A DNA stretch of 40,188 nt from an uncultured Collinsella sp. Its GTDB lineage: Bacteria; Actinomycetota; Coriobacteriia; Coriobacteriales; Coriobacteriaceae. Within the stretch, counting starts at the first letter, position 1. Each line of letters starts with the position of its first letter. The stretch is taken from NCBI GenBank assembly GCA_902470345.1, contig CABRGB010000011.1, positions 1 through 40,188 on the forward strand, given 5' to 3'. Below the pieces are notes generated by a model. It saw only the letters and a list, made by a program, of their open reading frames with translations. It did not search any database and was not told the origin of the DNA. The position numbers and the translations under genes are program-made. Below are positions 15,681 to 23,207 of this stretch, piece by piece.

Positions 15681-17465
15681 CTAAGAACGCTTACGGCTCG
15701 CCATGGTGCCTGCGGCGATAGCGGCTGTTCCCGCAAGGACGGTTGCCACGATGGCCGCACCCGAGGTGTCGCCGGTTGCCGCGAGCACGCCGGTAGTCTT
15801 GGCTTTCGTGGTTGAAGCCGCAACGGCCTTGGTCGGCTTTGAGCCCTCAGGCTTGGGGTTCTGCTTGGACTCCGCGGGCTTGCTTTCTGCGGGCTTGGTC
15901 TCGTCGGGCTTGGGGTCTTCCGGCTTGGCTACCTCGGGAGGTGCGATGGTCGTACTTTTGGCGACTGCTTTGATATAGAGGGAGTCGACCGTGGCGTCGC
16001 CCGTGCCGATGGCTTGGCCTGCCTCGTAGATGCCGTCACGGAGCTTGCGATAGTCAATGACCTTGCCGCCTTCGGGCGTCTGGATGGCGGCGTTCTCAAT
16101 CTTGATGGTGCCGATTGTCTTGCCGTCAGCGCTCATGGCACGGGCGAAGATTGCCGCTGTATCTCCTTCGGCCGTTACCTTGCTGCGGATGATCGAGATG
16201 ACTGCGGGTGTGACGCCCTCGCTGGTCTGGGCGATGATGCCGATGTTCTCGCCTTGGGGTTCGCGCCTCGTCTCGCCATCTTGGTTTTCGCTGTAGGGGA
16301 TGGGGCCGTCGCCGTTCTCGACATAGCGGGCTATGGCCTTGACAACGGAGTCGCTGATGTAGATGTGGCCGCCCTTCTCGTTGGGCCGATCGTTTCTGGT
16401 GGAGAATGCAGCCGAAACCTCGCCTTCCGCAAACGCGTCCACGGTGGAGCCGTTCTTGACGACGATGTCGTCCTGGTAGGTGAAGAGGGCGTTGGCGCCA
16501 CCGTATCTGCCTTTACTTGCACGGACCGTCACGTTTGCATGATCGAGGGTGATGCCCTTGTGGGCATAGACGCCATATTCAACACCGTTTACGTTGAGGG
16601 AGGCGTTTGTGGCTGCGAGGCTGCCCTTGGCCTCGACGGCAGCGTCTTTCTCGGAGCTTGCCTTGACCTGGCTGCCGTCCGAGATGTTGATATTGCCGCC
16701 GCTCCAAAGGGCCTCACCATCGGCTGAGCTTGCCTCGACCGTCCCGCCACCCTTGATGGTGAGGTTCTTGTCGGCTCCAATACCCTTGTCCTTGGTAGCC
16801 CTGGCGGTGACGGCTCCGCTGTCGTCAATCGTGATATTGCCGTTTGCCCTGATGCCATCCGATGCACCCGTGGCGTTGACGTTGCCCGAACCTTTGATAG
16901 CGAGATCACCTCCGGCATTGATGGCATCAAACCCAGTGCTCGTGGCGTTGACGGATCCGGCTCCGTCGATGTTGATATTACCCGTGGAGAGGATAGCGTC
17001 CTCAGTAGATGTCACGCTGAGCGTGCCGCCCTCGTCGCCTTGGATATTGAGCTCGGCATTCTCGTTAGTGCCATGAGAAACGTTGATGCTTTCGATCCAT
17101 TCGGCAGTGACGATGTTGGTTCCCGAGTAATTCACGTTGAGCTTGCCTGCGGCCTGGATCTCGCCGCCGTTATAGTTGTTGAGCTTCAAGTCGTCGGCGC
17201 CGTCCCACGACCAGGTACCGGCCTCGTCGCTCGCCGCGGTGTTGTACTTGTTGCCGCCGACCTTGACCCATTCCGCTGCGAGCGAGACGCTCGGCATGAG
17301 CAGCGAGCTCACCGTGAGCGCGCACACGGCGCCCGAGACGATGCGGCGCGTCACGCGGCGCCGGCTGCCGTGCGCGAGTCCTATGCGACGGCGAACGTCG
17401 GGTTCGGCAACATGGGTTCCGGCGGTAGTGTCATTGCGTTTGGGGGTCGTGAACAAGGCTGCCAT
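15681..17465 (-). CDS. Cell-wall-anchored beta-helix / carbohydrate-binding adhesin (copy B)
   Basis: A 594-residue surface protein. The N-terminus is a long signal peptide with an arginine-rich region (RRR, RRRVTRR) and hydrophobic core, probably cleaved after VSLAA (about residue 64). Then comes a short WSWDGADDLKLNNYNGG segment and roughly 22-residue repeats of the type GNINIDGAGSVNATS..DAINAGGDL (about 100-290), typical of Cthe_2159-like carbohydrate-binding right-handed beta-helices (DUF4353). A Lys-Pro-Glu-rich wall linker (about 520-555), the sorting motif LAATGD starting at 561, a membrane segment and RKRS follow. LAxTG is the class E sortase signal. The start at 17465 follows GGGAG. 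Tandem paralogue of the gene at 17737-19521, with identical length. Confidence 0.85.
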   Translation of the reverse strand: MAALFTTPKRNDTTAGTHVAEPDVRRRIGLAHGSRRRVTRRIVSGAVCALTVSSLLMPSVSLAAEWVKVGGNKYNTAASDEAGTWSWDGADDLKLNNYNGGEIQAAGKLNVNYSGTNIVTAEWIESINVSHGTNENAELNIQGDEGGTLSVTSTEDAILSTGNINIDGAGSVNATSTGFDAINAGGDLAIKGSGNVNATGASDGIRANGNITIDDSGAVTARATKDKGIGADKNLTIKGGGTVEASSADGEALWSGGNINISDGSQVKASSEKDAAVEAKGSLAATNASLNVNGVEYGVYAHKGITLDHANVTVRASKGRYGGANALFTYQDDIVVKNGSTVDAFAEGEVSAAFSTRNDRPNEKGGHIYISDSVVKAIARYVENGDGPIPYSENQDGETRREPQGENIGIIAQTSEGVTPAVISIIRSKVTAEGDTAAIFARAMSADGKTIGTIKIENAAIQTPEGGKVIDYRKLRDGIYEAGQAIGTGDATVDSLYIKAVAKSTTIAPPEVAKPEDPKPDETKPAESKPAESKQNPKPEGSKPTKAVAASTTKAKTTGVLAATGDTSGAAIVATVLAGTAAIAAGTMASRKRS

Positions 17466-17580
17466 GGTTGCTCCCGTTCTCATAGGGCCTATACGACTAG
17501 ATTCAGCGTATCTGCTGGATGTTGCCGGCGGTAGTGCCGTTTGGAGGGCAAAATGGCCAAAATGGGGGAGAAATAGGCCG
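17466..17580 (-). promoter_or_regulatory. Conserved 5' leader of adhesin copy B
   Basis: About 110 bp upstream of the start matches the region upstream of copy A (19522-19622) almost position by position. Shared blocks: CATAGGGCCTAT, CCGGCGGTAGTGCCGTTTGG and GGAGGGCAAAATG. It carries a short palindrome (CATAGG..CCTATG) near the ribosome site. It should contain the promoter and any leader control; no known riboswitch consensus was recognised. Confidence 0.6.
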
Positions 17581-17610
17581 CACGCCGGCGCAGGGACCGG
17601 CGCTAAAAGA

Positions 17611-17643
17611 AAAGCGCGGGGCCGCATGGCGACTCCGCGCTTT
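17611..17643 (-). terminator. Terminator between the tandem adhesins
   Basis: Nine-bp stem AAAGCGCGG / CCGCGCTTT (17611-17619, 17635-17643), running on the minus strand into TTTTCTTTT. It is the duplicated counterpart of the permease terminator at 19665-19705 and follows the permease 3'-end remnant. Confidence 0.75.
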
Positions 17644-17662
17644 ATTGTTCAGCTTTTGCAGC

Positions 17663-17715
17663 CTTGCCCTTACGCTACGAAGAAGTAGACGAGGAAGGCA
17701 AGGGCCGCGATCCAC
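17663..17715 (-). pseudogene. Duplicated 3' end of the NCS2 permease gene
   Basis: These 53 bp match 19721-19774, the last 15 codons and stop of the NCS2 permease plus a few following bases. On the minus strand it encodes WIAALAFLVYFFVA then TAA, identical in amino acids to the permease C-terminus. Differences are synonymous, and the stop is TAA instead of TAG. Homology begins abruptly at 17715, only 21 bp after the copy A adhesin stop, and continues through the terminator and leader into copy B. It marks the junction of a tandem duplication. Confidence 0.9.
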
Positions 17716-17736
17716 CCGTCCCGTGCGAAAAAGTGT

Positions 17737-19521
17737 TTACGAGCGCTTGCGGCTCACCACGGCGCCCGCGGCGATGGCGGCTGTTCCTGCAAGGGCGGCT
17801 GCCACGATGGCTGCGCTCGAGGCGTCGCCGGTTGCTGCGAGTTTGCCGGCGATCTTGGCTCCCGTGGCTGCAACTGCAACGGTCTTGGTCGTCTTCGTGC
17901 CCTCGGACTTGGAACCCTCGGGCTTGGTCTCGCCGGGCTTCTCTTCGGGTTTGATCTCCTCGGGAGGCGCGATGACCGTGCTCTTGGCGACAGCTTCGTC
18001 GTAGGGGGAGTCGACCGTGGCGTCGCCCGTGCCGATGGTTTGACCCGCCTCGTAGGAGATGCTGGAGCCGTACTCTTCTTCGTAGCGATAGTTAATGATC
18101 TTGCCGCCTGCGGGCGCCTGGATGGGAGCGCCTTCGATCTTGATGGTGCCGATCGCCTTGCCATCTTCGCTTATGGCAAGAGCGAAGATTGCCGCCGTGT
18201 CTCCCTCGGCCGTGAGCTTGCTGCGGACGATCGAGATACTCGCGGGCGCGATGCCCTCGTAGGTCTGGGCGAAGATACCGATGTTCAGACCCCTAGGCTC
18301 AGGGATGACCCCGCCGCTTTGGTCGTTGCTGTAGTGATCGGGGCCGTCGCTACCGGACTCGACATAGCGGGCTATAGCCTTGACAACGGAGTCGCTGATG
18401 TAGATGTGTCCGCCAGCGACGTTTGGCTGGTGGTTTCTGGTAGAGATTGCAACCGAGAATTTGCCTTCCGCGAACGCGTCCACGATGGAACCATTCTTGA
18501 TGACGATGTCGTCCCCGTCAGTGATGAGGGCGATGGCCTGGCCGCCGCTCGCGCTTGTACGGACCGTCACGGTCGCGTGATCGAGCGTAACGCCCTTGTA
18601 GGCATAGACACCATATTCAACACCGCTTGCGTCAAGGGAGGCGTTCGTGACCGCGAGACTGCCCTCAGTGTCGACGGCAAGATCTCCCTCGGAGTTCGCC
18701 TTGACCTGGCTGCCGCCTGAGATGTTGATGCCGTCTTCAGCCCAAATCGCCGCTTCTTCTATCGAGCTTGCTTCTACCTTGCCACCGCCTTTGATGATGA
18801 GGTCACTGCCCGCGGAGATGCCGTAACTTTCGTTTCCTTTAGCGATCACTGTGCCAGAGGAATCGATGGTGGTCTTGCCCTTGGATTGGATGCCTTCGGT
18901 ACCGCCCGTTGCATTCACGGTGCCCGAGCCCGTGATAGAGAGGTCGCCCTTTGCCTCAATTCCGTCGGCAGTAGTACTTGTGGTGTTCACGGTGCCTGGG
19001 CCAGAAATGGAGAGGTCGCCTGTGGATTTAATTGCATCGGTCTCGGCTGTCACATTGAGCTCATCCGTGCTATTCGAGCTCGTTATGTTCAACTCTGCTT
19101 TCTGGCTAGTGCCATCCTGCGCTTTGATGGCGGCTCCGGTGTAATCGGGCTCGGTTTTCACGGTGTTCTTGCCCTCGTAGGCAATGTTGAGCTTGCCCGC
19201 AGCCTGGATTGCACCGCCGTTATAGCCGTTGAGCTTCATGTCGTCGGCGCCGTCCCAGCTCCAGGTGCCGGCCTCGTCGCCTGCCGCGGTGCCGGCGTTG
19301 TACTGGGTGCCGCCGATGTCCACCCACTCGGCCGCGAGCGAGACGTTCGGCATGAGCAGCGAACTTACCGTGAGCGCGCAAACGGCGCCTACAACGATGC
19401 GGCGTGTCACGCGGCGCCAGCTGCCGTGTGCGAGCAGCGTGCGGCGGCGCACGTCGGGCTCGACAAAATGGGCTCCAGGGGTTTTGTCATTGCGCTTGGG
19501 GGTCGTGAACAAGGCGGCCAT
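17737..19521 (-). CDS. Cell-wall-anchored beta-helix / carbohydrate-binding adhesin (copy A)
   Basis: A 594-residue paralogue of the neighbouring adhesin with the same design. Signal peptide ends near VSLAA; a WSWDGADDMKLNGYNGG segment follows, then beta-helix repeats such as GDLSISGPGTVNTTS and GDLSITGSGTVNATG, each about 20-23 residues. Next is a region shared with copy B (IYISDSVVKAIARYVE), a Pro-Glu-Lys linker, LAATGD at 561, a membrane segment and RKRS. The ends are nearly identical to copy B while the repeat region has diverged, as expected for surface proteins under variation. The start at 19521 follows GGGAG. It lies downstream of the permease and its terminator, and ends 21 bp before the duplicated permease end. 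Confidence 0.85.
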   Translation of the reverse strand: MAALFTTPKRNDKTPGAHFVEPDVRRRTLLAHGSWRRVTRRIVVGAVCALTVSSLLMPNVSLAAEWVDIGGTQYNAGTAAGDEAGTWSWDGADDMKLNGYNGGAIQAAGKLNIAYEGKNTVKTEPDYTGAAIKAQDGTSQKAELNITSSNSTDELNVTAETDAIKSTGDLSISGPGTVNTTSTTADGIEAKGDLSITGSGTVNATGGTEGIQSKGKTTIDSSGTVIAKGNESYGISAGSDLIIKGGGKVEASSIEEAAIWAEDGINISGGSQVKANSEGDLAVDTEGSLAVTNASLDASGVEYGVYAYKGVTLDHATVTVRTSASGGQAIALITDGDDIVIKNGSIVDAFAEGKFSVAISTRNHQPNVAGGHIYISDSVVKAIARYVESGSDGPDHYSNDQSGGVIPEPRGLNIGIFAQTYEGIAPASISIVRSKLTAEGDTAAIFALAISEDGKAIGTIKIEGAPIQAPAGGKIINYRYEEEYGSSISYEAGQTIGTGDATVDSPYDEAVAKSTVIAPPEEIKPEEKPGETKPEGSKSEGTKTTKTVAVAATGAKIAGKLAATGDASSAAIVAAALAGTAAIAAGAVVSRKRS

Positions 19522-19622
19522 GGTTACTCCCATCCTCATAGGGCCTATGCGATTACGCCCAGCATATCTGCAGGATGTAGCCGGCGGTAGTGCCGTTTGG
19601 AGGGCAAAATGTCCAAAACTCG
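19522..19622 (-). promoter_or_regulatory. Conserved 5' leader of adhesin copy A
   Basis: Counterpart of the copy B leader (17466-17580), with the same blocks CATAGGGCCTAT, CCGGCGGTAGTGCCGTTTGG and GGAGGGCAAAATG. It lies between the permease terminator and the adhesin start, so it likely contains an independent promoter. Confidence 0.6.
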
Positions 19623-19664
19623 GGAAGCAATACATCGCGCGTCCGTGCGTTGCCTGGGCTTAAA

Positions 19665-19705
19665 AGCAAAGCGCGGAGCCGCTCGATGCGACTCCGCGCT
19701 TTGCT
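19665..19705 (-). terminator. Intrinsic terminator of the NCS2 permease gene
   Basis: Perfect 14-bp stem AGCAAAGCGCGGAG / CTCCGCGCTTTGCT (19665-19678, 19692-19705), running into TTTT on the minus strand, 24 bp beyond the permease stop. Confidence 0.9.
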
Positions 19706-19728
19706 GTTTGATATTGCGAACCTTGCGC

Positions 19729-21039
19729 CTACGCCACGAAGAAGTAGACGAGGAAGGCAAGGGCTGCGATCCACATAAGCGGCTTGATCTTGGAGGCCTC
19801 GCCCTTAAAGAGCGCGACGATCACGTAGGCGATGAAGCCCAGGCCAATGCCGGCAGAGATGGAGTAGGTGAAGGGCACGCCGGCGACAATCATGAACGCC
19901 GGGAAACCCTGCGACACGTCGGACCAGTCGATCTCGGAGGCTTCGCTCATCATGAGGTAGCCGACGTAGACCAGAGCACCGCAGGTGGCGGCGCTGGAAA
20001 CGATGGTGACGATGGGGGAGAAGAACGCGGCGAGAATGAACAGCACGCCGGTGGTGACGGAGGTGAGGCCCGTGCGGCCACCGTCGGCTGCGCCAGAGGT
20101 GGACTCGACGAAGGTGGTGATGGAGGAGACGCCCATGAAACCGCCCACAGCAGCGGCGGCGGAGTCGACGATCAGGATCTCCTTGATATTCTCGACGTTG
20201 CCGTCGTCGGTGAGGAACTCGCCCTGCTTGGCCACGGCCATCGCGGTGCCCATGGTGTCGAAGAAGTCACTCATGAGCAGCGAGAACGAGATGACGAGGA
20301 GCGCGGGGTCGGTAAGGACCTTGACGATGGCGGGCATGCCGCCGGCGTCGGCGATGGGGCCACCGATGCTCGAGAAGTCGAGCGGGGCGATGATACCGGT
20401 CGGAGCCTGGGTCACACCTAGGGGGATACCGGCGATGACGGCGACGACGATGCCGATGAGCAGCGAGCCGGGGACGTTGCGGCAGGCGAGGGCGACCGTC
20501 ACCAGGATGGAGATGATGCCGACGATGAAGGTGGGGGAGGTGATGTCGCCCAGACCGACGAGTGTACCGGCGCCAGCGGTGATAATGCCGGCATCGCACA
20601 GGCCAATCATGGCGATGAACAGGCCCAGACCCACCGAGATGGCGTGACGCAGGACAACCGGGATGGCGTCCATGATGGCCTCGCGCAGGCCACAAAGCAC
20701 GAGCAGCAAGATGACGACGCCCTCAAGGAAGATGACGCTCATGGCCACATGCCAGTCACCGCCGCAGACGGTGGTGGTGATTCCGGCGATCATCGCGTTG
20801 ACGCCTAAGCCCGACGCGCAGGCGAGCGGGCGGTTGGCGAAGATGCCCATGCAGATGGTCATGATGCCGGCGCCCAGGCAGGTGGCGCAGGCGAGCGCTC
20901 CCGCATCGATGCCGGCGCCCGAGAGCACCGCGGGGTTGACGGCGATGATGTAGGCCATCGCCAGGAATGTTGTCAGTCCAGCGCGGAGTTCGATCCCGAT
21001 TGTGGACTTGCGCTCGCTGACGTGAAATAGTTCGTCCAT
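19729..21039 (-). CDS. NCS2-family purine permease (AzgA/PbuG-like)
   Basis: A 436-residue polytopic transporter of the AzgA branch of NCS2, which imports guanine, hypoxanthine or adenine with protons. Signatures: the N-terminal GIELRAGLTTFLAMAYIIAVNP (residues 14-35), ANRPLACASGLGVNAMIA (TM3 substrate site), SLLMSDFFDTMGTAMAVAKQGEFL and FMGVSSITTFVESTSGAADGGRTGL (TM10 region). About 12 hydrophobic segments are present. The start at 21039 follows AAGGAAAGG; the ORF extends upstream to 21096 without a site. No purine riboswitch core was found in the leader. Its 3' end has been copied between the two downstream adhesin genes. Confidence 0.9.
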   Translation of the reverse strand: MDELFHVSERKSTIGIELRAGLTTFLAMAYIIAVNPAVLSGAGIDAGALACATCLGAGIMTICMGIFANRPLACASGLGVNAMIAGITTTVCGGDWHVAMSVIFLEGVVILLLVLCGLREAIMDAIPVVLRHAISVGLGLFIAMIGLCDAGIITAGAGTLVGLGDITSPTFIVGIISILVTVALACRNVPGSLLIGIVVAVIAGIPLGVTQAPTGIIAPLDFSSIGGPIADAGGMPAIVKVLTDPALLVISFSLLMSDFFDTMGTAMAVAKQGEFLTDDGNVENIKEILIVDSAAAAVGGFMGVSSITTFVESTSGAADGGRTGLTSVTTGVLFILAAFFSPIVTIVSSAATCGALVYVGYLMMSEASEIDWSDVSQGFPAFMIVAGVPFTYSISAGIGLGFIAYVIVALFKGEASKIKPLMWIAALAFLVYFFVA

Positions 21040-21232
21040 GCATACCCTTTCCTTGTTCGGCCCCGAGTTTAGGCCGATTGACACGAACTCACCCACTATA
21101 GCCCCTTTACGACGCTGTTGTTCCTCGCATGTTGATGTTCGGCGCTTTGTAGCAGACGGACGGTATTTTTCGCATGAAAATGTGTGGGTACCGTATACTT
21201 AAGCAGTTACAACGACCCCTATGGAGGAACGT

Positions 21233-21652
21233 ATGATTAAAGAGCTCTGCCACGACGAGGCTATTCTGTCCCAGCGTTGCGAGGTCGCGACCGTCGAGGA
21301 CGAGTCGGTGGCACAGGACCTGATCGATACCATCAAGTCGCTCGACGATGCCGGCTGCCTTGCCGCCAACCAGATTGGCGTCACCAAGAAGGTCTGCGTC
21401 TATCTGGACGACGCCGGCGAGCCCCATGTGCTCTACAACCCCCGTCTGGTGTTTGGCCTGGGTGCCAGCAAGATGGAGGAGAGCTGCCTGACGCACGAGG
21501 AGGTCACCAAGTCCACGCGCTACATCAAGTGCAAGGTTGCCTTTGACCGGATCGTCGACGGCAAGATGAAGGAGTGCCGCCGCGACTACGCGGGCTTTGA
21601 GGCACAAATGATCCAGCATATGATCGATCACTGTCTTGGAAAGTTGGTCTAA
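21233..21652 (+). CDS. Degenerate peptide deformylase homologue
   Basis: A 139-residue protein with the peptide deformylase fold. Motif 1 is GCLAANQIG (41-49) with the usual Gln47. Motif 2 is ESCLT (83-87), keeping metal-ligand Cys85 but with Ser in place of Gly. Motif 3 is HMIDH (129-133), where the catalytic glutamate of HEIDH is Met130. The two histidines and the cysteine could still bind metal, but without the Glu general base deformylation is doubtful. GGAGG lies before the ATG at 21233. A second homologue with the opposite pattern of changes is at 37325-37735. True housekeeping Def is presumably elsewhere. Confidence 0.85.
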   Translation: MIKELCHDEAILSQRCEVATVEDESVAQDLIDTIKSLDDAGCLAANQIGVTKKVCVYLDDAGEPHVLYNPRLVFGLGASKMEESCLTHEEVTKSTRYIKCKVAFDRIVDGKMKECRRDYAGFEAQMIQHMIDHCLGKLV

Positions 21653-21658
21653 GAGGAC

Positions 21659-21744
21659 CAAAGCACCGCACCTTGCCGCTCAATCGTCGCTCGCGTACCT
21701 TAAGTACGCTTCGCTCCTCTTTCGTGGCAATCTGCGGCACTTTG
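21659..21744. repeat. Structured intergenic element (nested inverted repeat)
   Basis: An outer imperfect 19-bp stem (21659-21677 with 21726-21744; 15 of 19 pairs match, 17 of 19 on the minus-strand RNA if G-U is allowed) encloses an inner perfect hairpin GCGTAC-CTTAA-GTACGC (21693-21709). It begins 6 bp after the deformylase homologue's stop. The architecture resembles REP/BIME-type or small transposable palindromic elements. Confidence 0.6.
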
Positions 21745-21798
21745 ACCCCTTAGACGACCTGCGGGGTTGAATTGGTTGAGTTTATCTTGCTTGTGTAA

Positions 21799-21834
21799 GT
21801 CCGGGCGTGACATTGTTGTCATGTCCGGGCTTTT
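21799..21834 (+). terminator. Intrinsic terminator
   Basis: Fourteen-bp stem (21799-21812 with 21817-21830, three G-U pairs, loop TTGT) followed by TTTTGTGTTT. It ends the transcript from the deformylase homologue upstream of the bile salt hydrolase. Confidence 0.85.
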
Positions 21835-21897
21835 GTGTTTAGCGCCTTTTTGTTTGGAGACAATGAAATTAGCAAGAACGTAAAGCTAGGAGGCGCT

Positions 21898-22863
21898 ATG
21901 TGTACGAGTATTCGATTTACCGATAATTCTGGCCACATGTATCTGGGCCGCAATCTCGACTGGAGCTTTGACTACGGCCAACAGGTTCGCGTGATGCCGC
22001 GCGGGTTCCACATTCCGTATTCGTTTATCGACGACGCGACAGCGACACACGCGGTGATCGGTATGTGCATCGATTACAAGAACTATCCCATGTTTTTCGA
22101 TTGCGGTAACGATGCGGGTCTGGCTGTGGCGGGACTCAATTTTCCAGGCTATGCCGAGTATGCCGAGGGCCCTGTCGACGGCAAGAACAATATCGCGGCC
22201 TATGAGTTTCCCCTGTGGGTGGCAGCGACGTTCTCGACGGTCGATGAGGTCGAGGCCGCGCTGCGCGACACGGTGATTGTCGCCAAATCTGCCGGAGAGG
22301 GGCTGGGCGTGTCGCTGCTCCATTGGATTATCGGCGACAGCCAGCGCAGCATCGTGGTCGAGATGATGGCTGACGGCCTGCATGTATACGACGATCCGGT
22401 CGACACCCTTGCCAATCAGCCCACCTTCCCGTGGCACATGGAAAACCTCCGCACCTATATCACCGCCACAAGCGATTTTCCGCAGACGGCGACATGGCGT
22501 GGCGCCGAGCTTAAGCCCTATGGAGCCGGTGCCGGCATGCGCGGCATTCCGGGCGATTGCTATTCGCCGAGCCGTTTTGTAAAGGCGGCGTACCTCAATG
22601 CCAATTACCCACAAAAGGAGAGCGAGACCGAAAACGTCGTTCGCATGTTCCGCTCGCTCGAGGGCGTGGTGATGATCGAGGGAGCGTCCAGGATGGGCGA
22701 TGGCAAGTTCGAGAAGACTATCTACACCGGATGCTTTAGCGCGCGCACGGGCAATTATTACTACGCGATGTATGGGGATCCGTCGATTCGCTACGTGAGC
22801 CTGATGGATGCCGAGGGCGCGAGCCCCGATAGGCTCGTGGTTCCCGAGCCGCGTCGTTCGTAG
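21898..22863 (+). CDS. bsh: Choloylglycine hydrolase (bile salt hydrolase / penicillin V acylase family)
   Basis: A 321-residue Ntn-hydrolase of the Cbah family, which splits the amide of glycine- or taurine-conjugated bile salts. Met1-Cys2 gives the N-terminal nucleophile cysteine after Met removal. Arg18 and Asp21 (LGRNLDW), Asn81 in GLNFPG, the Asn in LANQPTFPW (canonical NNP is NQP here) and the Arg in YSPSRFVKAA match the known catalytic set. No signal peptide, so it is cytosolic as usual. AGGAGG is 5 nt before the ATG at 21898; the longer frame from 21835 runs through the terminator and is rejected. A penicillin V acylase or acyl-homoserine lactone acylase preference cannot be excluded. 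Confidence 0.9.
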   Translation: MCTSIRFTDNSGHMYLGRNLDWSFDYGQQVRVMPRGFHIPYSFIDDATATHAVIGMCIDYKNYPMFFDCGNDAGLAVAGLNFPGYAEYAEGPVDGKNNIAAYEFPLWVAATFSTVDEVEAALRDTVIVAKSAGEGLGVSLLHWIIGDSQRSIVVEMMADGLHVYDDPVDTLANQPTFPWHMENLRTYITATSDFPQTATWRGAELKPYGAGAGMRGIPGDCYSPSRFVKAAYLNANYPQKESETENVVRMFRSLEGVVMIEGASRMGDGKFEKTIYTGCFSARTGNYYYAMYGDPSIRYVSLMDAEGASPDRLVVPEPRRS

Positions 22864-22885
22864 CCGTTAGCTTTACTGCAATGCA

Positions 22886-22916
22886 AAGCGGCCCTGCGTC
22901 TCCGCCAGGGCCGCTT
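22886..22916 (-). terminator. Hairpin serving the converging transcripts
   Basis: Eleven-bp stem AAGCGGCCCTG / CAGGGCCGCTT (22886-22896, 22906-22916), 22 bp after the bile salt hydrolase stop and immediately beyond the gene remnant's stop on the other strand. The minus-strand side continues TTTGC. The stem core is the same as in the kup terminator at 24913-24954. Confidence 0.65.
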
Positions 22917-22922
22917 GGTCGA

Positions 22923-22967
22923 TCAGAAGTTGAAGGCAAACATGATGCCGATGACTTTGTCAAGATA
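22923..22967 (-). pseudogene. Possible 3'-end remnant of a membrane-protein gene
   Basis: On the minus strand a 14-codon hydrophobic segment, YLDKVIGIMFAFNF, ends in TGA directly before the hairpin at 22886-22916. This looks like the tail of a transporter gene with its own terminator. Upstream the frame turns into AT-rich non-coding sequence with a stop by 22994 and no start. Too short to assign a family; chance cannot be excluded. Confidence 0.35.
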
Positions 22968-23207
22968 TATTAAACAAGCGGTAGTTTCAATTCATCTTTG
23001 GAATAATAGCCGTTCAAAAGCGAATCGATTGGCTCATTTAGATTATATAAAATTCCTTTAGTTTTACTTCCGAGCGGCGCGCCGGGCATCTGGCATCAAC
23101 GGATTCCCTGTTTAGGCGCTTCGAAGGCACGGACTCCGTTTCGTTAATTTCTGATTAAAAACGCTGAAAATCCAGTCAGAAGCGGGCTGGGGAACGGGGC
23201 AATAAAA
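22968..23207. other. AT-rich intergenic patch
   Basis: Noticeably more AT-rich than the window average (for example the TTTAGATTATATAAAATTCC stretch near 23040-23055). It must contain the promoter of the lipoprotein esterase. No repeat or RNA was identified. The composition break plus the adjacent gene remnant suggest a past insertion or deletion. Confidence 0.45.

Noticed and set aside
17466..17580. Possible cyclic-di-GMP riboswitch before the adhesins
   Set aside because: The conserved GEMM core (tetraloop receptor and GCAAAGCC-type segments) is not seen.
16650..19060. Regular DNA periodicity that could suggest a CRISPR array
   Set aside because: The periodicity follows the protein's roughly 22-residue beta-helix repeats; units are divergent and coding, with no constant repeat and unique spacers.
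18886..19590. Plus-strand frame opposite adhesin copy A (and similar ones opposite copy B)
   Set aside because: Repetitive shadow of the beta-helix repeats; the minus-strand products have signal peptide and anchor.
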